Shown one piece after another: positions 33,160 to 43,520 of a DNA stretch of 64,000 bases; position 1 is the first letter of the stretch, and each line of letters begins with the position of its first letter. This DNA is from Costus lasius (taxonomy: Eukaryota > Streptophyta > Magnoliopsida > Zingiberales > Costaceae), in contig JANVAS020000231.1 of the NCBI GenBank assembly GCA_027563935.2, positions 14,402,001 through 14,466,000 on the forward strand, given 5' to 3'. The notes below the pieces were generated by a model that saw only the letters and a list, made by a program, of their open reading frames with translations, ran no database searches and was not told the origin of the DNA. A program made the position numbers and the translations under genes.

Positions 33160-34811
33160 TGTTCTACAACACCCAAGAAAAACAGATTAGGACTACTTCG
33201 AATCATTTAAACTGGACTTGTTTTAAATGATTACTGCTTCCACTATTTTAAATTCGAATTGACAACCCACAAAGTCAATTGGGAAGTTTAAGACTTCCTA
33301 GTGAGATGGGATCCTTATTTCACATGAGGCTTCGCGTCCCACGAGGGTGGGATGAGATGCACAAAGTAACCCATGTTTCCTAAGGTGGGCGCGCCGGCCG
33401 GTTGCTCCAAGCAACTCCCCTTGTTGAGACAGTCTAGGCATTTCATGTCCAGCGAGGGCTGGATACAACATGAAACCCTAACCTCTCAATGATGCCTCTA
33501 GACTTTCATCATGTGCCCAGCACATGTGAACTTCTAGTCAAGTCCATTCCTAACCGTTATGCCTAGGGCCAACGAGTTTCCTTGCGAAGGCACGCCCAGG
33601 TTAAAACTGGACTGGGGAAACCATTGTCATCACACACTTTCTAAAGATAAGTGGGTGTGTCCCACGAGGGTGGGAACCAGTTCACAACTCCACTGATCGA
33701 TAGCTTAGTGAGGGCTACGCGTTAGAAGGCTACTAGACTTGATATTTTATTATGAGGGTTTTTAAGGTCTCATCAGTTTTATCTTATGTCTAACAATACA
33801 GGCATGCAATCCTATAGTGATAACATAACGATAAAACATCATAGGCATGCTTTTAGCAGATAAGGAAAGCAGTAAAGGATGATGTGATCAAAGCCCTTTC
33901 AAGACATTGAACCAACCCATGCCAAAAGGAGGTTCAACTCTTGACACAGGACTCAAGCCCCTAAAATAGACCTATCCTAGCCGCTCTCTATCTTGGTCTT
34001 CAAGGTTGGCTCCAAGGTCCTTCTCACATGGTTTAGCTCTCAAACCTTAAGGGTAGACCCCAAGGGTTCGGCCAATGCCATGGTGTTCCTCCAATGAGGA
34101 TGCGCCACAATGCAAGAAGCCAAGTTAGCTATCTCTCAAACCCAAGGGTTCGGCCATGCCTAACTTGCGCCACTAAGCAAGCTTGCGCCTTTTCCTTTGA
34201 TGCTTGTTGTGCCACCATCCAAGGTATGCATGCGCCATGTTCCAAGTACATGCGCCACCCTAATCTTCTTCTTAGTTAAAAAGAAAAAAAACGGCACGCA
34301 AGCCTCACAAGGATACATCACAGGCATGCAAAGGGGGGTTTGACTAATGATCACAACATCATGCACAATCAAGGTATTTACTCATGCAATTCTACATGCT
34401 CATGAAAAACATAAAATCTGAAATTTTACTTTTTCATAAAACTAGTCTCTTTTTCTCATCTTCTTCTCACAAATCTTTTGGTTAATTGCGATTTATTTTT
34501 CATGATGATTTCAGAGATTCTTTCGGCTGGCAATTTTGTCAGATCAAGAGACTTGGCCAGTCCGAAGACACAATGCCCGTCCTACTTGACAAAATTACGT
34601 GCGCCTTTAATCTTTAAATCAGACAAGAAAAATAGTCCAAAAATCCAAAAGAGATTGAGAGGATGATAGAAACAAGAAACCCTAATTTTTCCTACTTAGA
34701 AAAATCGTTTGCCATGCATCATGCTATTGACGAAAATAGATCTATGGCATGTGAGCATGAAAGAAAAGCGTAAAAACATCGTTTGAGTCTTGCAAGTCCC
34801 TCTGATACCAC
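33160..34811 (-). other. Leader and PBS of the outer family-2 Copia
   Basis: Untranslated, about 1.65 kb, and homologous to 4699-6324. The PBS reads TGGTATCAGAGG on the minus strand (34810 to 34799). Leader hairpins are at 33337-33352, 33448-33463 and 33660-33675. The predicted splice acceptor GTTGTAG is at 33164. No gene is supported. Confidence 0.85.
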
Positions 34812-36744
34812 TGTTGGGAAACCCCGGGGACATTTTATAATTTTTCAGAGTTATAAGCATACATACATACATTGCACAGCGGAAGAATGTCCCCGAAACA
34901 GGCCGGTCCCAAAAAACCCAGTGAAGATCGCAAGCAAGAGAATCGACACAATGAGTTAGGAAATACCTTAGAGCAAGATGAGGTCGATGTCGTGATAGGC
35001 GCCCAAGCGTGCGCCCTCTGCAGTCTCACACACACGGATGCCTCGAGTCCTCTTCTTCCACGCCCGGTGCTAGCCTCGGGAAGAAGATCCAAGCTTTAGG
35101 GAGATCCTCCAATCACCTTGCGCCACCACCAAGGAGGGATGCACCAAAGAGGATGAAGAGGAGAGGAAACCGTCAAGAGCTTTCTTCACTTGCGCCAAGA
35201 AGAAGAAAGGAAGAAGACTTGCGGCCACTTGATGGAAGAGGAAGAGGTTGCGCCACCTTTGTTCGTTGCTCTCGCCCCTCTTGATGTGTTCACGCCTCCA
35301 AGGATGAATGATCTAAAGAGGGGGCGGCTAGGGTCACATATATAGGGCAAGGGCTAGGATCATGACAAGTGTAGGGCTAGGATGAGGAGGTTTGATGCAA
35401 GGAAAGTCTCCAAGACTTTACCATAAATCTCATTCAACCTTTCCATAGTTGCCTAAGCACCATATCAGCCCAATACATGCCTTAAAGGCATACATACCAT
35501 CAATGGGAGAGGGCTAGGCGCATATTACTTCTTAATGAAGCAATTTTTGCCACCCAAACCCCATTATGTCCCTTAGGCGCCAATGGGGTTGGGTCTCTCC
35601 CCATTATACCCTTTTAGCCTATTTCCTCTTCATGACAACTTGTCATTGGGCCTCATTGGATAATGAGCTAGCCCAAACTTCATCACATGGGTTGATTGAG
35701 CATTTGGATCCAATCCAATGCAACCCTAATCCAAATGTGACCAACCATGGTCAAATACGGGTCAACCTGCCAAAAATGAAGTTTGGCTCCAATAACATTC
35801 TTCCATCTCATCATGCCCATTGGCGCTGATGAAATCTCCCAATTAGATCTGAGTTATCCAATAATTCGATCATAAGGCTTCCCGATCAATACGAGAACTC
35901 AAGTATCAAGGTGTGCGACCCTGTAGGTTCCTCTGACGCTGACAGTGCTGACTAAAGGTCACCACAAGCAGTGAGTGGCACTTAGCAGTGCATCGCTGCT
36001 ACCGAGGTCATTGGAATGGATATCGACATCGACATCCCCATCATCGCAACTAGGTACAGATGCATTACAGTCTCTTTGCCGAACTGATATCCGATTGGAC
36101 AAGTGTGTCACCACTTGTTTTCACCCAATCACATGGCTATTACTAAAACAGGTTCTCACCTCGGTATGGCCATACACTCTCAGTCATAGAACCATAGAGG
36201 AGCTCCATGGATATCATACTTCCCTAAGGAAGGGGCAAATCCTTTGTCTGTCCATTGACCTTCTCACATGGGTCGTGGCATGCTCAATGACAACCGTTAT
36301 GACCTCCCAACTACGGCGAGGTGTTAGGTTGTATCAAAGCAAGTCCCTAACTATATAGAATGATCAATGACCTCAAGTCAAGGGATCAATGCATCTCCTG
36401 TCACTTGTGAGGATAACTCATGACACCAAGTCATAGCCTCACAGCGGGTCTATCTAGTATATTCTCCAATGATATACCCATGTGTCTGCGTTAGCACCAG
36501 GTGCCCAACCAGCCCACATACCAGTCTCACAAGTACCATAGCTGTCCCATATCCACTAAGGTACATCGACTGGGGACTATAGTTCGAGCACAGATCCAAT
36601 CTGTCTCCAGGGACATTATCATGTTAGTACATATGCGCAGATGTAAACAAACATAGATAATGACAATGCCAGAATGATATAAATATCAAAGTCAAGTAGT
36701 ACATAAGTGGACCAAAACTAGGTCCTAGGGCATATACACCAACA
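34812..36744 (-). repeat. 5' LTR of the outer family-2 Copia
   Basis: 1933 bp, inverted. It starts TGTTGGGAAACCCCGGGG on the plus strand and ends CATATACACCAACA. It is diverged from the inner family-2 LTR, so represents another subfamily. The splice-donor context CTAAG/GTATTT is conserved at 34967/34966, 155 nt from the LTR end. Confidence 0.93.
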
Positions 36745-36745
36745 A

Positions 36746-37917
36746 ATGGATGACTGGAACCACCCTCGTTCCTACGAGGCTCCAAGGAACCCGATCCGTG
36801 AGGATGAACCCCTAGATGAAGATGATGTTTGGGCCGCCCGGGGCCCTCAGCCTAACGGTCGTTTCGGCCATGCTTGGGCTATACCGCATACTCCGGCCCA
36901 AACCCGCGTTGAACGTCCCCGAGGGAACAACGACATCTTGCGTTATGTTAGGCACACCCCCGCGCCTTTCAAAGGTGGCCTAGACCCCACCAAATTCCTT
37001 GATTGGGTGGCCTCCATCAATGCCCATTTTAACCTCACTAGACTCCCACAACATGACCGTGTCTCGTATGTGCGCACCCTACTTGAAGTCCCTGCACGTT
37101 TACATTGGGAAAACGTGGAGTGTCAAAATGCGCAGCAGGCCTTCCCCCGATCACTGAGTGGGCGGAGATGCGCTATCGCCTTCGTGAGCGCTACGTGCCC
37201 ACGTCGTACAGAGAGCGTCTCCTTGATCAGTACAGTAGCCTACACCGAGGCTCAAGTACCGTAGAGGAGTACCGTCTCACCTTTGAGATGCTCCAACTCC
37301 GATGTAACCTCCAGGAGGATCCCGAGTTGTCCTTGTCCAAATTTTGGAATGGGCTGCGTTCCGATATCCGTCGAGCCTTACCATCTTATGGGTCGGAAAC
37401 CTTTGATCAAACTTTCCAACGTGCTCGGAACATCGAGCAAGATCTTTGCGCCGCTGCAAGGCGTAATGACTGTCATGACCTTGGGTCCTATAGACGCCCC
37501 CACCAGGGCAACCACCCTCACCCACGCTTTGAGCGTACTGAGCCTCGTCCCGACCCACGATCCGCACCCCCGGCACATCAGCCCCTTCGTCGCCCCCATA
37601 CTGACGCTTCCTCCTCTCGACCCACGTTGGAAGAGAAGGGCAAGGCCCCTGCGATTGACTCCTCTACCCGGATCACTTGTTACAATTATCTCCAACCGGG
37701 CCACATGTCGCGAGAGTGCCCTAAGAAACCCCCACTGGCCGACAAGGGCCCAGCCCGCGTCGCCACCATGACCCCCGCGGAACTCGACATTGAACCCGAG
37801 TGCTACACAAGTGGGGAGGAGTCGGGTCCTACCGCACTTGTGGTGCGCTGCAACCTAGTCCAACCGGTGCCTACCGAGGATTGGAGGCGCTCGGGCATTT
37901 TCACGACTTACATCAAG
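36746..37917 (+). pseudogene. Gypsy gag remnant (element D)
   Basis: The first part (from MDDWNHPR at 36746) and the second part (from about 37140) are in different frames. A one-base frameshift lies near 37130-37150. The gag core (APFKGG, FLDWVASI, then RYVPTSYRERL and YRLTFEMLQLRC) is recognisable. The zinc knuckle reads CYNYLQPGHMSREC, with Y where the second C belongs, so nucleic-acid binding is probably lost. A TGA stop at 37918-37920 ends the frame. Confidence 0.85.
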
Positions 37918-40900
37918 TGAAATGGGCACTCATGTAAGATCGTCATCGTTGACAGAAGTAGCTTAAACGTAGTCTCTCGGACTGCGGTCACGCACTTTGG
38001 CCTTCCCCTTGAGCCCCACCCGCGACCCTACTCCATCGCTTGGGTCGACACCACAAGCCTCCCCGTCACTCATCAATGTCACGTTCCCATTGCCTTTGGG
38101 AACTATCGTGAGAAAGTGTTATGCGACGTTGCGACTATGGACGTCGCTCACGTCCTCCTTGGCCGTCCATGGCTTTACGTTAGGGACATGGTCCATTATG
38201 GCCGGTCGAACACTTATACGTTCGACCACAATGAGTAGAAGATTCGCCTCATCCCGGCTCCGCCCAAGGAGCTGCGCGCGTCCACTTCCAAGGGTGTGAT
38301 CACCCCGTCGGCCCCTGTCACTCCGCGTCCCCCTATGGTTTCCCTCATGCGTACACCTGCGTTGGTGCGTGAGGCCCATGGGAACAAGATTGTCTACGCG
38401 CTCATGGTGCGCGAAGTGCAGGATTCTGTCCCATGCCTTGAGCCAGCACCTCCCGTTGAGGTGGCCACCCTCCTAGCCGACTTTAGGGATATCAGCCCCG
38501 AGGATTTGCCCCATGGCCTGCCCCCGGAGAGGGAAATTCAACACGCCATTGACCTCATACCGGGAGCACCCCTCCCAAACTTGCCCCACCATCGCCTTAA
38601 CCCCTCGGAACACGCTGAGTTACAACGTCAAGTGGATGATCTCCTCACTAAGGGGTACATCCGTGAGAGCCTCAGCCCTTGCGCCGTCCCTGCGCTCCTC
38701 ATACCCAAGAAGGACGGGTCGTGGCGCATGTGTGTGGACAGCCGTGCCATTAACTGAATCACTAATAAGTATAGGTTTCCCATCCCTCGACTCAACGACA
38801 TGTTGGACCAGATTTTCGGCGCATCATGGTTCTCGAAACTTGACCTCCGCAGCGGCTACCACCAAGTCCAGATTCGTGAGGGCAATGAGTGGAAGACAGC
38901 CTTCAAGACCAAGGATGGTCTCTACGAGTGGCTCATCATGCCATTCGGCCTGTCCAATGTCCCCTCCACGTTCATGCGCTTGATGAGTCAAGTCCTCAAG
39001 CCATATATGGGAAAGTTCCTGGTTGTTTACTTCGATGATATCCTAATTTTTAGTTAGACCCGCGCTGAACACTTGGAGCACCTTCGCTCCACGTTCGAAC
39101 TCCTTCGCTCGGAACGGCTCTTCCTTAACACGAAGAAATGTTCCTTTCTGTCCAACAGCGTATATTTCTTAGGGTACATCGTGTCCGATCAAGGACTGTC
39201 CATTGACCCCCGCGAAATTCGAGGCCATCCGGCATTGGCCCGAGCCTCGGACTGTGACTGAGATTCGTAGCTTCCTGGGTCTTGCCGGCTTCTATCGTCG
39301 GTTCATCCGGGAGTTTAGCACCATTGCCACCCCCTTGACCCAACGCCTCTCCAAGGATGACTTCGAGTGAACCCCTGCCACTCAGCGGGCTTTTGATGCG
39401 CTGAAGGATGCCTTGACCACTGCCCCTGTCCTGCGCCTCCCAAACTTTTCGAAAGTCTTTGAGGTCGCGTGCGATGCCTCTGGTTCCGGCATCGGTGGTT
39501 CCCTTAGACAAGAGGGCCATCCTGTGGCCTTCTTCAGTGAGAAACTGAATGCTATTCGTCAGCGTTATTCAACGTACGATAAGGAATTTTACGCGATCAT
39601 TCAGTCGCTCTAGCAGTGGCGACACTATCTTCTTCATCGGGAGTTTGTCCTATACAGTGACCACCAAGCTTTATCTTTTCTCAATGCCCAGAGGAAACTA
39701 GGTGTCTGGCATGCTAAATGGGTTGAGTACTTGCAACAATACTCTTTCGTTATTACCCATAAGGCGGGTAAGGAAAACGTTGTCGCGGATGCCCTCAGTC
39801 GCATCCGAACCCTTTTGTGTGTCATGCACACCCGAGTCAATACCTTTGACCATGTCAAAGAGGAGTACCCTGCGTGCTCTGACTTTGGTGCCATCTATGC
39901 CACCTTGACCGAGTCCGCCGACTCCGACTCCCCATATCAGTTATGCGAGGGTTATCTGTTCTTGGGGAATCGCTTGTGCATTCCTCGCTCTTCGCTTCAA
40001 GACCACCTTGCGCTCAAGCTTCACGCGGGTGGCGTCGCCGGTCATCATGGCCGCGACAAAACCCTTGAGATGGCATAAGAACGTTTTTTCTGGCCCTCCC
40101 TCCGGAAGGATGTTGCGCGCATTGTGTGCCATTGTGGCACGTGTCAATTAGCCAAGCCCCGGCCGCCAAACATGGGTCTCTATACCCCTTTGCCAGTGGC
40201 CAGCGGCCCATGGCGCGACCTAAGCATGGACTTCGTCCTCGGGTTGCCTTGGACCGCCTCCCGCTTCGATTCGATCTACGTCGTTGTCGATCGGTTTTCG
40301 AAGATGGCCCACTTTATCCCTTGTCCGCGCACTGCCGACGCATCTCACATTGCCACCCTCTTTGTCCGGGAGATCGTGCGCCTTCACGGTCTTCCCTCTT
40401 CCATCGTGTCCGATCGTGACACGCGTTTTGTGAGCCACTTCTGGCGCTCGCTTTGGGCTCTCTCGCACACCACACTGAAACTCTCCACGGCCTATCACCC
40501 TCAAACCGATGGCCAAACTGAGGTGGTTAACCGCAGCTTGGGTAACCTTCTCCGCTGCCTTGTTGGCGACCACCCGAGGTCGTGGGATTCCATCCTATCG
40601 ATGGCTGAATTTGCGTACAATAGTGCCTCCAATAGGACTACAGGCCTTAGTCCCTTCCAGATCGTCTTGGGTTTCTAGCCGCGCAAACCTATCGACTTGC
40701 ATGACCTGCCCATGGAGTCCCATCTTTCCCCGCATGCATATGCATTTGCACAACACATCGCTAGTTTGCATGATGAGGTTCGACGGCGTATCTTTTTGGG
40801 CAACACTAGCAATGCATTGAAGGCCAACGAGCATCGTAGGCCACAACACTTTTCTGTAGGTGAGTTGGTGAGGGTGCGCGTCCACCCCGAGCGTTTATCG

Positions 40901-41290
40901 AGTAGAGCGCATTCTAAGCTCCGCCCATGCTACATAGGACCCTACGCGGTAGTGCGCCGGATTGGTTCCAACGCCTATGAGCTGGACTTGCCCGACGACA
41001 TGAGCATCCACCTCGTCTTCAACATGGCAGACCTCCTCCCCTTCTTCGGCCCTTTGAAGGGGCCCTCCGACACCGACGACCCGCTGCCCCCCAGTTCTCC
41101 GGAGGAGAACTCCTCAGAGTACGCAGCGGAAGCTGATGCAGGAGCAATCGGGCACATGAACCTACATGAAGCTGGCCCAAGTCCCTTGGAAGACACTTGG
41201 GGAAGCTCCCCAGGGCCCCAGGATTTTTTTTCAGAAATCTGCGGTGCAAACAGAGCTTCCGATCTAGACACGCCCAAGGCGTGCGTCTAG
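37918..41290 (+). pseudogene. Gypsy pol remnant (element D): protease, RT, RNase H, integrase
   Basis: The protease active site is degraded (VDRSSLNVV). RT has IPKKDGSWRMC and YFDD near 39030. RNase H has [10 protein letters not shown] and ends VADALSR. Integrase has MDFVLGLP, SDRDTRF and GQTEVVNRS, then a GPY-type C-terminus (IGPYAVVRRIGSNAYELDLP). Stops: 37918 TGA, 38236 TAG, 38755 TGA, 39055 TAG, 39368 TGA, 39611 TAG, 40076 TAA and 40676 TAG. A one-base insertion in a C run near 39210 shifts the frame. No convincing chromodomain follows. Confidence 0.88.
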
Positions 41291-41784
41291 ACACGGCTGT
41301 GACACGAGCGTCCAGAGACGCGAACGCCGCCATAGCCAGCGACACGCCCGTGGCCTTGCCTGTGCTTCCCTCGGCCGAATTTCCTGCAGCCCGACACGGC
41401 CGTGCGCCTTGGCACGGCCAGCCCGTGTTCTTCTCAGCCAACAATGTCGAGCTCGCCACGGCCAGCAACATGCCCGTGACCCCGCTCGTACTTCTCTCGG
41501 CCGAATTTCCTGCAGCCCGACACGGCCATGCGCCTTGGCACGGCCAGCCCATGTTCTTCTCGGCCAACAACGCCGAGCTCGCCACGGCCAACGACACGCC
41601 CATGGCCCCGCCCGTGCTTCCCTCGGCTAGCCAACCTGTAGCTGAACACGGCCGTGCGCCCCGGCATGGCAAGCCCGTGTTCCCCTCGGCCACTAGCAAC
41701 GAATTCACCATGGCCGCCAACACACTCATGTTCCAAGCCGTGTCCGCCCCGGCCAGCCGACCTGTAGCTGAACACGGCCGTGCG
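41291..41784 (+). repeat. 126-bp tandem repeats in the tail of element D
   Basis: Units align at 41371, 41497, 41623 and 41749, with a period of exactly 126 bp. In one frame each unit encodes a 42-residue repeat containing ARHGRAPWHGQP or variants. Each carries CACGGCCGTG-like palindromic cores. The family-1 Copia inserted in the last unit, which resumes at 50963. Confidence 0.88.
41780..41784. repeat. Target-site duplication gtgcg (left copy; right copy 50958-50962)
   Basis: 5-bp duplication flanking the plus-strand family-1 Copia. Joining the flanks restores the tail repeat of element D. Confidence 0.96.
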
Positions 41785-43506
41785 TGTTGGGGTATGCCCT
41801 TAAGGCTAATGTTTGAGGTCTTGGGATTCTTTCAGTATCATGTATAAACTCTTATGTTTATAAAGGCAATAGTTGTTATTCAGTTGGTTACATTGTCTGC
41901 TGCAATATGTGTGCTTCTGAATAATGTCTCAAAGCTGTTCAGCTTGGCTGACATGCTGTTTTGTCCTTAGTCGAGATATCTTGGTGAACATGAGACAGCC
42001 TTGATATGATTGAGACTAATATGTGTTCTAATCTTATAGGATGCTTCGAGCATGGAATAAGATGTAGACTCATGGGTACATTGGATGTACTGGACAGACC
42101 CTACTAGGATATTCAATTGCTTGTCACAATGTGAATAATCCTTGATTGCAACAAGTGGCACATGTCCTCTGACTTGAGATCACTTGTGTTTCTAAATGAT
42201 GATTGTCATTGTTTTGAGGTAGTTCAATATCATTTGAAACATAATGGTTATAGACTATCTTGGATAATGATCATGAGTCATGTTAGGGCACTAGTGATAG
42301 ATATAGGATTGCCGTCTCCTTGTTTAAGGAGTGTGATGTTCTGAAGGGGCCCCCCTAAATGAGATGATTGAGAAAGTGTATGGCCATACCCAGGTGACTA
42401 TGTTCATCTGATCTAATCATGCTCATCATATTGGAGCTACAGGCTTGACACGCTTGTCCAATAAGAACATCCAGTGGCAAAGGAAACATGTATGCCTGGT
42501 GAAGTGGATTCACACTTGTGCTGTGGTTTGGGTGTAGTCTTGGAAGACTCTTTCCTTTATATCGGGAGACAGTGATGTGTTGCTAGATACCCCTCACTGA
42601 TCGTGATAACGTAAGTTATCGTTACCGACATTTAAAGGAAACCCTCAGGGTCGCACAATTTGATGATATGGCTTACTTAAGTCAGATCGTGTGGACTGAA
42701 TTGTCAGGGTTCAGTTTATAGGGATTTAATCTCTGATTGTGAGTGAGATCTGGTCTGATCATGTTTGATTGATTAGGGCTTGAGATCGGTAAGCTTCGAT
42801 CGAGAGAGTTGATGCTAGATCGGTGAGATCAAGAGCATCAAGAGATGAACGGTTAGATCTGGAACCTTAGGGTTTAATATGATCTAGACCAAGTGGCTTA
42901 AGTGATTTGGTCTTTGGACCAAATTGAGTTGAACCGAATGGCTTGAACCGGTTCACATGGTTGAACGAATGGTTCAAAGGCTTGATGCCGTTTTGGGCGG
43001 TTTACTTTGTGTAAGCGCATGGTCCATGAACGCATGAAGTGAAGTTTTACTATTTTTGGAAGAAACGTTTCCGAAATAGTTAAGACGCCTCACGTTCGGT
43101 TGCACTCAATTCGACTCTTGCTCTTTTGCTTCTTCCTCTCGAGGTCTTCTCGTGTGGAAGAGAGCGTGGACAACAAGAAAGGACTCGAGCCAAAACTAGA
43201 GACATCATCTCTTCTCCCTCAAGCGATCAGGATTCTTGGAGCCTTGCTAGCACAAGGAGCGACAAGGAGTAGGCTAAGTCTCATCTTGTGTGCGCACACT
43301 TTGGAGGAGAACCTTATCGATCTCTTCTTCCTAGACGCCATCCAAGCAATGGCTTTGGTAAGAATCGATTTCTTGATTCTTGTTTGCAATCGCATATAAA
43401 GTTGATCATATAATATGCAAAGATCCTAGAAACCCCCTTCCGCTGCATGAAAAACCTCCATATGCGCCTATCTAGGGTTTCGCTCCCCTTGTTTAGGGGA
43501 CCTTCA
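41785..43506 (+). repeat. 5' LTR of plus-strand family-1 Copia
   Basis: It starts TGTTGGGGTATGCCC and ends GGGGACCTTCA, 1722 bp. A TATA-like TTATAAAGG lies near 41859. The U5 end forms CCCCT-TGTTT-AGGGG. ATGGCTTTG (43349-43357) is followed directly by a GTAAGA splice-donor match. Confidence 0.96.
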
Positions 43507-43508
43507 AT

Positions 43509-43520
43509 TGGTATCAGAGG
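43509..43520 (+). other. Primer-binding site of plus-strand family-1 Copia
   Basis: TGGTATCAGAGG starts three bases after the LTR end; initiator-Met tRNA type. Confidence 0.95.

Larger units (their letters stand above)
1525..36744 (-). mobile_element. Outer family-2 Copia element (minus strand), visible part, carrying nested insertions
   Basis: The element's own sequence is 1525-2733 and 32087-36744; the rest is inserted DNA. On the minus strand the order is 5' LTR (36744 to 34812), PBS, leader, gag, protease, then integrase (2733 to 1525). The RT, RNase H and 3' LTR lie left of the window. The two halves join at the duplicated cttct (2729-2733 and 32087-32091), which flanks the inner family-2 Copia. 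The right flank aatgg (36745-36749) is its probable TSD in the chromovirus-like Gypsy D. The coding region is broken by a gag deletion/frameshift and an in-frame stop. Confidence 0.88.
36745..41784 (+). mobile_element. Decayed chromovirus-like Ty3/Gypsy element D, left part
   Basis: It begins directly at the outer Copia LTR; its own 5' LTR and leader are off-window. It is interrupted at 41784 by the family-1 Copia and resumes at 50963 after the duplicated gtgcg. It is GC-richer than its neighbours. It carries more disabling mutations than any other pol here, which fits its place as the oldest layer of the left nest. Confidence 0.88.

Noticed and set aside
41040..41290. Chromodomain after the D integrase
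   Set aside because: The segment is acidic and proline-rich and lacks the aromatic pattern of chromodomains.
40975..41775. Long antisense frames (100-236 residues) over the tail of element D
   Set aside because: They are the antisense of a GC-rich repeat that is open on several frames; no domain.
43100..43399. 99-residue open frame in the family-1 LTR with a hydrophobic start
   Set aside because: Not kept as an open frame in the window-edge copy. Only its last residues, next to the predicted donor, look conserved, so it is treated under the splicing finding instead of as a gene.
43392..43400. CATATAAAG as the family-1 TATA box
   Set aside because: It lies after the conserved ATG and splice donor and only about 110 bp from the LTR end; the upstream TTATAAAGG near 41859 is at least as good. 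Neither is firm.
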